64,000 nt of DNA from Bacillus sp. (in: firmicutes). GTDB taxonomy: Bacteria > Bacillota > Bacilli > Bacillales > Bacillaceae. Below the pieces are notes generated by a model that ran no database searches, was not told the DNA's origin, and was given only the letters and a program-made list of their open reading frames with translations. The stretch is taken from contig JAPSLL010000003.1 of the NCBI GenBank assembly GCA_031180805.1, positions 117,574 through 181,573 on the forward strand, read 5' to 3'. Below are positions 57,952-64,000 of the stretch, piece after piece. How positions within the stretch are numbered: position 1 is the first letter of the stretch; every line of letters begins with the position of its first letter. Both the position numbers and the translations under genes were made by a program.

Positions 57952-60477
57952 TCATTCTTGAGATAGATAAGATTTTTTATCGTTCTTATTCGAATCTACC
58001 ATGTAATGATGGCTTTTTTCCTTTTTACATAAATGTGCCTCAAAAGTAATTGGCCCAATTAATCCAGATGGTAAACGAGCATTATCCATTTCATTTGCCC
58101 GATTGTTTGTAACTTCGACTGTTAGTTTATTAACACCTTTTATGACATAAGCCGGATTCACTTCAAAGTGATACGGAGCCCACATTTTCACACCAACCTC
58201 ATAATCATTTAAAACCACCTTTACGATTTCATATACTTCACCTAAATTCAGGAAAATCTTTTTTATAGAATCTATTTCGTCTAATGTAAATAGATTTTCA
58301 TAGACGACTGTCCCAGAAAATGATTCCATTCCCTTCCAAAGATGCCAGGATTCTAAAGCGAATAATTGATGATTATTTACATACCAGTTTTTATCGAGCT
58401 CCAATTTTTCAATGTATAGATCGGCTGGTACCTCTTCCTTGATTAGAGGTTTTTGATTTATTTGAACTGCATAGACAATCGAAGCTCTTCTTTCAAGTAA
58501 CATCGGAACAACTAAATTGCCTTCCTGATTCCTCAGATTCACTTTTTCAATACTACAAGTCCAAGCATCCCATTTTTCAACACTACCTTTTTCCTTTAAG
58601 ACAAAGCTTCCATTGTAGTTTTCTTCTCCTTCATTAACAAAAAAATAAAATAGCTGAGAATCTTTAACGATTTTACTAACTCTTATATCCTTGCATCTTG
58701 GAGAAATCATAACTTCTTCACGATGAACGATAGATAGTGTGTCAATGACTTCTTCAGCCCTATCGATGGTTTTCACTCCTTTAATTGTTGGCGTTTCGTC
58801 TACATTTATGAGAGAAATGACTTCCCCTCCACCTTGAATGAATACTTCAAGCTTCTCTAGTACAGTGTCTTGTAGCTTTGAACTATCCTCTATTATCAAA
58901 GTGTTATATACTTGATTTTCAATCTTAATTTGTCCTTCTGTTAACAGACTTGTTGAGGAAAATAAAGAATCCTCAAGGTAATTAAATTCAATTTGATTTT
59001 CGTACAGTTGTTTTGCAATTTTCCACGGTAAATAATCTTCTCCACAAAGAATAGCGATTCTCGATTGATTTATACTATCAGTCATTAGCCAGCTAAGACG
59101 TTTCATATATTGAGCAAACTGTTTATAATGGGGCCACCATAAGTTATTCGGTCCAACGTCTGGTGGACGTTCGTGACTTCTCTTCTTTCCATCAATTGAA
59201 TAATAAAAGGCATGTGGACAAAGAAGATTAACTCCTCTAACTAAGAGCCAATCGATATACCACTTCATATCACCTGGAGTAAGTGCCCACGGACTTTCTT
59301 TACTACAAACACCCAAAAATTCATTCAGATTCCGTCTTCTTCCTCTATGTCTTGCAGCGTCTGCTGAACATTTTCCGGCTGTCGAGTGTTCGCCTTCTGT
59401 CGCTTTTCCATCCTCAGGTGCAACCCAACGCCACACGACATCCTGACCAGGAATATGAAAATGCTCGAGCAAACCAATGTCACTGCTTCCTGCCGGATGA
59501 CCTGTTAAGGCAATTCCATGACGTTCACACCATTTACTTATTTGCTCGTAATAAGCTTCAGTTAGTCTTGAATTGACAGCCTTTCGATAGTTGTTTCGAT
59601 GTGTTTCTGTCTCTTCTCCAGTATAAAACCACAAGGAGGCTAGATGCTCTTCTTCGTTCCCATGCTGTTTAAAATAGGAGAGAAAATCTCTAGTCCAAGG
59701 CTTTAAACCAGGCTTTGACCCTCTCCCTAAAATATCTGGTTCATCAGTAAACATGGCAATGACAGTATTTCCAAAATAATCTTTCAATCTATCATAGTAT
59801 CTATCATGTGTAATCTGAATAAACTTTGCCACTGCTTCGGGATTTAGTAAATCAGCAGATGCTGGTGCATGCTCTTCTCCATCGTCTTCCCCAAAATGGA
59901 TCCCACGAATGCTTCCTCCAGTATATGCTTCAACAAAAACGAGAATGGACCAGTTCCCGTCATCAGGAGGATAAAATGATATTTTACCGTTATGGACCAT
60001 TAACTTTTTCGAGGATGATAAATCTATTGCTTCGGGTGATAATTTATTGACTGCTTGAGCAGAAACTAATGATTCCTTTTCAAATAAATCAATCCTCATT
60101 TCTTCATTCTTATTACAAGGATACTCAATCATTTTTAATCCTTTACTTGCATATTCCGGATTATCTTTTACAACTAAACCTTTCGCTGAACCAGAAGGAT
60201 ACATTGCTTCATCATATAAAATCACCAGCATCCCAAGTCGTTTTGCTTCTTCAACGGCTGTGTGGACAAATTCAAAATAGGAGTCCGATAAATAAACGAT
60301 TTCCTCTGGAATACCAATCCTTGGATGTAAAACAAATCCCGTTACACCTTTGTCATAGAAATCATTGATTTGTCTAATGATTTCCTCTTTCGTTAAACGA
60401 TCATTCCAAAACCAGAAAGGAATCGGAGTGAATTCCTCTGGAGGGTTTAAAAATTGTTGATGCAACGTGCTCACCAT
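57952..60477 (-). CDS. Large glycoside hydrolase, GH106-like (probable alpha-L-rhamnosidase)
   Basis: About 840 residues, no signal peptide. The N-terminus NPPEEFTPIPFWFWNDRLTK and GVTGFVLHPRIG, then YDEAMYPSG, match the GH106-related group (NPP..YRP.PFW.WND) that contains rhamnosidases. A TIM-barrel core is followed by beta-sandwich domains and a galactose-binding-like end (LGEVYEIVKVVLNDYEVGVK). The ORF track's first 13 codons contain AAAGGAG; the ATG at 60477 is 10 nt after it. Co-transcribed with GH105 and the oxidoreductase, so probably acts on rhamnogalacturonan oligomers. A frameshifted fragment of a relative is at 63161-63630. The family assignment is moderate. Confidence 0.8.
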   Translation of the reverse strand: MVSTLHQQFLNPPEEFTPIPFWFWNDRLTKEEIIRQINDFYDKGVTGFVLHPRIGIPEEIVYLSDSYFEFVHTAVEEAKRLGMLVILYDEAMYPSGSAKGLVVKDNPEYASKGLKMIEYPCNKNEEMRIDLFEKESLVSAQAVNKLSPEAIDLSSSKKLMVHNGKISFYPPDDGNWSILVFVEAYTGGSIRGIHFGEDDGEEHAPASADLLNPEAVAKFIQITHDRYYDRLKDYFGNTVIAMFTDEPDILGRGSKPGLKPWTRDFLSYFKQHGNEEEHLASLWFYTGEETETHRNNYRKAVNSRLTEAYYEQISKWCERHGIALTGHPAGSSDIGLLEHFHIPGQDVVWRWVAPEDGKATEGEHSTAGKCSADAARHRGRRRNLNEFLGVCSKESPWALTPGDMKWYIDWLLVRGVNLLCPHAFYYSIDGKKRSHERPPDVGPNNLWWPHYKQFAQYMKRLSWLMTDSINQSRIAILCGEDYLPWKIAKQLYENQIEFNYLEDSLFSSTSLLTEGQIKIENQVYNTLIIEDSSKLQDTVLEKLEVFIQGGGEVISLINVDETPTIKGVKTIDRAEEVIDTLSIVHREEVMISPRCKDIRVSKIVKDSQLFYFFVNEGEENYNGSFVLKEKGSVEKWDAWTCSIEKVNLRNQEGNLVVPMLLERRASIVYAVQINQKPLIKEEVPADLYIEKLELDKNWYVNNHQLFALESWHLWKGMESFSGTVVYENLFTLDEIDSIKKIFLNLGEVYEIVKVVLNDYEVGVKMWAPYHFEVNPAYVIKGVNKLTVEVTNNRANEMDNARLPSGLIGPITFEAHLCKKEKSHHYMVDSNKNDKKSYLSQE

Positions 60478-60548
60478 TCTATTAACACTCCTTTCTAATG
60501 AAAGAGAAAAGACCATAATCCCCTCACATTTTTATTTACTAAAACATT

Positions 60549-61829
60549 TTAAAACTTAATCAATTCATCTACTTTTACAGCCTGACCTGTATTAAGTGAA
60601 ATATTTCCCGCAATACCTGTTAAAATCGACATCGCTCCATCAACATGAGATGCAGCACGATTGAATTCGTCTTTAACAGGAGTTCCAAAAATATCTTGTA
60701 ACAGAATTGGATCTCCTCCACCGTGTCCGCCTTTTCCTTCTATAACCTCAACCTCATAAGGCTTGCCAAACATTGGCATTACAATGATTGATTTTTCCTT
60801 TACTCTTCCTTCTTCATCCTTACTTCCGCCTGAATTAATGTAAGACTGTTCACGAATGCGAACTTCTATTCTTCCTTTCGTACCGTTAAAGGAAACCATG
60901 TATCCTTCCCACGGTAAATAAGCATTTAACGAATAGTTTAAGATCGCTTTGTTTTTATATGTAACTAAAACACCAAGTGTATCCTCTATGTTAATTCCAT
61001 CTCCAAAAACACTTTGATCACGTTGGTATCCATCTTCTTTTTCCGCATCCAAATACATAGCTTTTAAATGATCATTTCCCTCTAAATGAATCGCAAATGG
61101 ATCATTTTTAGCATACTCACTCCCATATGCACGTTGATAAAACTGTGTAACTCCTCTTGCTTCGGCATTTTCTCTACCATAAAAACGCAGTCCTCCAGTT
61201 GCATAAACCGTCTCTGGCTTTGTATCTAACCAAAAGTTTACTAAGTCAAAATGATGTGTTGATTTATGAACAAGCAATCCTCCACTATTTCGCTTATCTC
61301 GATGCCACCTTCGGAAATAATCAGCTCCATGCTGTGTATCCAACGCCCACTCAAAATGAACAGAATTTACTTGGCCAATGACATCATTCATGATTAGCTC
61401 GCGAATTTTCGTATTATGTGGGGCATAACGATAGTTAAAAGCAACGCGAACCTCTTTTCCGGTTCTTTTCGTAGCATCAATAATCGCTTGGCATTTTTCA
61501 GCGTCCACTGTCATTGGTTTTTCGGTAATGACATGGCAACCTAGCTCCATTGCTTTTATAATGTACGTATGATGTGTTCGGTCAACTGTCGTAACAACAA
61601 CCGTATCAGGCTTTTCAAGCTCTATCATTTTTTCAAAATCAGTATGCACGTATGTGTTTATTTTAGGGTGATTGTATCTCTCTTCTAGTAAACGATTCGC
61701 GTAATCCATTCTTGTTTGATTCAAATCACAAAACGCCACAAGCTTACACGTTTCTCTGAAATCCCTTACAATTGCTCCATAAAAAAATTCGGCTCTTCCT
61801 CCTGTTCCAACTAAAACATATTTTTTCAT
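60549..61829 (-). CDS. Gfo/Idh/MocA family oxidoreductase
   Basis: 426 residues. N-terminal Rossmann fold with GTGGRAEFF near residue 8, then EKPMTVD near 100. The C-terminal sheet domain carries GGLLVHKSTHHFDLVNFW and the unusual GKGGHGGGDP motif. The last motif is typical of a branch found next to glycoside hydrolases that may act on sugar acids or sugars during glycan breakdown. AGGAGGAG precedes the ATG. First gene of the operon; substrate unknown. Confidence 0.88.
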   Translation of the reverse strand: MKKYVLVGTGGRAEFFYGAIVRDFRETCKLVAFCDLNQTRMDYANRLLEERYNHPKINTYVHTDFEKMIELEKPDTVVVTTVDRTHHTYIIKAMELGCHVITEKPMTVDAEKCQAIIDATKRTGKEVRVAFNYRYAPHNTKIRELIMNDVIGQVNSVHFEWALDTQHGADYFRRWHRDKRNSGGLLVHKSTHHFDLVNFWLDTKPETVYATGGLRFYGRENAEARGVTQFYQRAYGSEYAKNDPFAIHLEGNDHLKAMYLDAEKEDGYQRDQSVFGDGINIEDTLGVLVTYKNKAILNYSLNAYLPWEGYMVSFNGTKGRIEVRIREQSYINSGGSKDEEGRVKEKSIIVMPMFGKPYEVEVIEGKGGHGGGDPILLQDIFGTPVKDEFNRAASHVDGAMSILTGIAGNISLNTGQAVKVDELIKF

Positions 61830-61935
61830 TCCTATTCTCCTCCTTTATTACCGAAATAATTTCCTTATAAAATTTGAGTTTCTATAATGACCTTTTTGAA
61901 AAAATATTAGTTAATACAATATTCTCTCCTCATAT

Positions 61936-61950
61936 CGTAAACCCTTTCAA
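61936..61950 (-). promoter_or_regulatory. Degenerate cre/LacI-type site upstream of the oxidoreductase operon
   Basis: On the minus strand TTGAAAGGGTTTACG fits cre at 13 of 15 positions, with GG in place of CG, about 107 bp before the start. Compare 43192 and 19102, which share the GGGTTT core. The rest of 61830-62341 holds nothing else I can identify. Confidence 0.4.
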
Positions 61951-62347
61951 AATGATGAGAGTTTATCTCTAATACTTAGTTTTATATTTCGAAGATATAA
62001 TCCAAAATTTGAAACTTATAAAAAAGAGCTCTTTTCACCTCATTTATTGATTTGGTTCCATCTAATCGTTACCAGAAGAACCATATGGAGTTCATTCTCT
62101 CTTTCTACGTTAGTACCTTAACAAATTTCCGACAATAGTACTTTTTTGAAAAAGAGGGTATATGGGTAATATTTTTTATTATTGTAGATAAAATATAATT
62201 TTTATAGATAAGTAATAGCGGATAATCCCACTCGATTATTATTCAAGCCTTTTCAAAAGAAGCATTTGCTTTTTATATGGGAATATATATCTCCTACTCT
62301 TCATATGTACAAAATGACCCTTTATATTGCTATCTTTTAATAAAAAA

Positions 62348-62379
62348 GCTTCAATCCCTTTCTACAAAGAGATTGAAGC
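62348..62379 (-). terminator. Terminator downstream of the EIIA gene
   Basis: GCTTCAATC pairs with GATTGAAGC, followed on the minus strand by TTTTTTA. It lies 190 bp past the EIIA stop. The intervening DNA reads MNDFNDILPDDNKTVNFGEP in one frame, which may be a gene remnant but is unrecognised. Confidence 0.75.
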
Positions 62380-62570
62380 ATTTAGTCTTGAAGCTGTCCA
62401 AAATAACCGTTCACTATCCAATTATCTTCTAACTTCGATTATTGGCTCCCCAAAATTAACTGTTTTATTATCATCAGGAAGAATATCATTAAAATCATTC
62501 ATATTTGTTAGGATGAATTTGCTGATAATTTTTGGTGTACAGAATTTTATCATTCTAAATAATCACTATT

Positions 62571-63062
62571 TTATTTTAATTTACAAGTAAATAGTAACTC
62601 TTCTCTTCCTATTTCACCCTGAGCATTTTGGTTAATATTATCCACTTTCTCATCAGTATTCGTGATAATGATCGGGGTAACAATTTCTTTATTTTCACTT
62701 TGTAAATATTGAATATCAAAGTTTATTAAAGCATCTCCCACTTTAACACTTTGTCCTTTTTTAACAAATACTTCAAAACCTTCACCATCGAGCTCTACCG
62801 TCTCTAAGCCAATATGAATTAATACTTCTAACCCATTAATAGATTTTATTCCAATCGCATGTTTAGTGTGGAATACTTGAATAATTTCCCCTTCAACCGG
62901 GGATACTAGCACTCCTGATGTAGGAATTATCGCCATACCGTCACCCATCATTTTTTGTGAAAAAACCGGATCAGGTACTTTTTCTAACCGAATCACATCG
63001 CCTTGAAGTGGAGAAAATATCTCTTCTTCTTTCACTTTCTTCTTGAAAAATTTCTCTAGCAT
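62571..63062 (-). CDS. PTS glucose-type IIA domain protein (EIIA-Glc/Crr-like)
   Basis: 163 residues. The phosphorylated His is in VLIHIGLETVEL (near residue 80) and the second His in VFHTKHAIGI. Other landmarks are SPLQGDVIRLEKV and KKGQSVKVGDALI. A stand-alone EIIA that could serve a sucrose, glucoside or glucose PTS lacking its own IIA. The ORF track start overruns the ribosome site; AAGGGAAATTGGTAAA precedes the ATG at 63062. Its neighbours are remnants, so it may be left over from a former sugar operon. Confidence 0.88.
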   Translation of the reverse strand: MLEKFFKKKVKEEEIFSPLQGDVIRLEKVPDPVFSQKMMGDGMAIIPTSGVLVSPVEGEIIQVFHTKHAIGIKSINGLEVLIHIGLETVELDGEGFEVFVKKGQSVKVGDALINFDIQYLQSENKEIVTPIIITNTDEKVDNINQNAQGEIGREELLFTCKLK

Positions 63063-63160
63063 TTTACCAATTTCCCTTCTAAATAATTTTAAAATACGTT
63101 CCAATGCTTGAATATTAGATGAATAAAATGATTTTTTTAATGAGACAAAACCTATATTGA

Positions 63161-63630
63161 TTATTGATATTTTTCTAATATTACTTTTCCAATAAATCCA
63201 CTAGGCTGAAGCACTCGATATTGAGATAAAAAACCTTTTTGCTCTGTACCTAATGTGTTTGTTACTTGAACTTTAAGGTTGTTTTTCCCCTTTTGAACAA
63301 GATTGGTAACATCAAATTTGTATGGTTTTTGCTATTCTCGTTCCAACACTTTCATTATTCACAAAAACCTCTGCAATCTCATAGACCTCACCTAAGTCCA
63401 ATTGATAGCTGCTTAATTCATCATGTTCAAGGTCAAACTCTATCTCATATTGAATTGTACCAGAGAAATTAGGATACAATGAAGGATTTGATATGTTTTC
63501 TAGCTCTTTAATAGTGAAATTATTTGTAAAAACAGGATACTCATTTGCTGTAGCTAATGATACCTTCCATGTTCCTTCGTTTTCTACTTCCTCAATAAGC
63601 TCTTCGATCCAATTAAATTGAATAGGAGTT
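63161..63630 (-). pseudogene. Truncated, frameshifted C-terminal fragment of a GH106-like hydrolase
   Basis: The minus strand gives NFSGTIQYEIEFDLEHDELS, LDLGEVYEIAEVFVNNESVG, then, after an extra A in a run of five, PYKFDVTNLVQKGKNNLKVQ and LQPSGFIGKV before a stop at 63161. It parallels the C-terminus of the gene at 57952 (LGEVYEIVKVVLND, then MWAPYHFEVN, then LPSGLIGP). The N-terminal 700 residues are missing. Confidence 0.78.
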
Positions 63631-63680
63631 TAAACTTATAAAACGTAAGTTTCTTAGGTATTGATTCATAAAACATTTCA

Positions 63681-63721
63681 AAAAATGGCCAGCTTCGAGA
63701 GTGAATACTTGGAAGCTGGCC
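63681..63721 (-). terminator. Terminator of the cell-wall protein gene
   Basis: GGCCAGCTTC and GAAGCTGGCC form a perfect 10-bp stem; TTTTTT-like residues follow on the minus strand, 19 bp after the stop. Confidence 0.85.
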
Positions 63722-63739
63722 TTTAGTAAGGTATGAATA

Positions 63740-64000
63740 TTAATTTTCTTTCATTCTTCTTACACTGAACACAAGTACGATACCTGCAGCAGCTATAATT
63801 ATTCCAAATAATAAAATATTGTATATGCTTGTAGCAGTACTAGGAAGTTCTTCCCCCATATCGATTCTTGTTGGATTCTTACCATTTACCTGATTTGTCG
63901 GGTTCTCTCCTTCACCCGGTTTTGTTGGATTCTCTCCCTCACCTGGCTTTGTCGGGTTCTCTCCCTCACCTGGCTTTGTCGGGTTCTCTCCCTCACCTGG
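63740..64000 (-). CDS. C-terminus of a sortase-anchored surface protein (LPSTA), partial
   Basis: The last 87 codons of a gene that begins beyond the window edge. The protein end has tandem KPGEGENPT repeats, a short spacer, the sorting motif LPSTA, a membrane helix (IYNILLFGIIIAAAGIVLVF), and a basic tail RRMKEN. LPSTA has Ala in place of Gly at the fifth position, as in other Bacillus LPXTA proteins. Sortase would cut after Thr and link the protein to the wall. Its enzymatic or adhesive domain is not visible. The repeats are at least three and a half 27-bp units. Confidence 0.88.
   Translation of the reverse strand, partial: PGEGENPTKPGEGENPTKPGEGENPTKPGEGENPTNQVNGKNPTRIDMGEELPSTATSIYNILLFGIIIAAAGIVLVFSVRRMKEN
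63902..64000 (-). repeat. 27-bp tandem repeat coding for KPGEGENPT
   Basis: The 27-bp unit (TTCTCTCCCTCACCTGGC start) repeats at least three and a half times and continues past the window. The two rightmost full copies are identical, and the leftmost differs at several positions, which suggests recent slippage. Confidence 0.85.

Noticed and set aside
62400-62570. Short open stretch reading NDFNDILPDDNK on the minus strand
   Set aside because: Possible end of a lost gene, but it has no start, no recognised family and too little length to call.
62327-62590. Plus-strand ORF of 87 codons
   Set aside because: It overlaps the terminator stem of the EIIA region, has no ribosome site, and its product (low-complexity Leu/Ile/Phe) matches no family. 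It is probably chance in AT-rich DNA.
63266-63472. Plus-strand ORF over the GH106-like fragment
   Set aside because: It is antisense to the recognisable pseudogene reading.

Overview
The window is AT-rich DNA from a spore-forming Bacillaceae bacterium (Bacillus, Metabacillus or a close relative). The evidence is the glcU-gdh pair, the quercetin dioxygenase with its QdoR-type repressor, ahpC-ahpF behind a PerR-like box, strong AGGAGG ribosome sites with frequent TTG and GTG starts, cre sites, Zur-like boxes, and two decayed copies of a Bacillus intergenic repeat. There are no rRNA or tRNA genes, no CRISPR array and no intact mobile element. Most of the window is a plant-polysaccharide region centred on rhamnogalacturonan and galactan. 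Starts given here were often moved inward from the ORF track to fit a ribosome site.

Layout. 0.3-3.2 kb: a GH78 alpha-L-rhamnosidase with a near-perfect cre. 3.5-4.7 kb: a small His/Gly-rich membrane protein and a PspA protein. 4.8-11.6 kb: a nickel/staphylopine-type ABC importer followed by a CntE-like exporter (order cntA-B-C-D-F-E), behind Zur-like boxes and without cntKLM. 11.8-13.5 kb: an SDR and a divergent TetR regulator sharing two palindromic operators. 13.7-16.2 kb: an LCP wall ligase and an XRE-DUF1232 protein, divergent from a secreted PLD nuclease, sharing a perfect 45-bp palindrome that carries a consensus promoter on each strand. 16.4-22.1 kb: a secreted PL11 rhamnogalacturonan lyase, an orphan sugar-binding lipoprotein that seems to start at ATA, and an esterase. 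22.2-31.7 kb: an Lrp regulator with a metallo-beta-lactamase hydrolase, a GH1 6-phospho-beta-glucosidase with an RpiR regulator, ahpCF, a Bcr/CflA pump, and a LytTR-DUF3021 pair. 31.8-44.3 kb: an IS remnant, then GH43, GH2, an LplA/YtcQ-type ABC importer, LacZ and a LacI regulator, tied together by five copies of a TGAAA-N4-TTTCA operator. 44.6-46.3 kb: qdoR-qdoI. 46.5-53.5 kb: a complete sorbitol PTS operon. 53.8-61.8 kb: a GH43, glcU-gdh, and an operon of GH105, a GH106-like hydrolase and a Gfo/Idh/MocA oxidoreductase. 62.3-64 kb: an EIIA-Glc domain protein, a frameshifted GH106-like fragment, and the C-terminus of a sortase-anchored protein with 27-bp repeats.

How it works together (inference). 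PL11 lyase cuts the rhamnogalacturonan backbone outside the cell, and an ABC importer, which needs an ATPase encoded elsewhere (MsmX type), takes up the products. Inside, GH105 removes the unsaturated galacturonate, GH78 and the GH106-like enzyme release rhamnose, the GH2 enzymes remove galactose, GH43 removes arabinose or similar side chains, and the esterase removes acetyl groups. CcpA (cre) and the local LacI protein probably control expression.

The most unusual items are the symmetric double promoter at 15.5 kb, the Zur-boxed Cnt-like transporter without metallophore synthesis genes, the LacI operator network, and the binding protein with an apparent ATA start.
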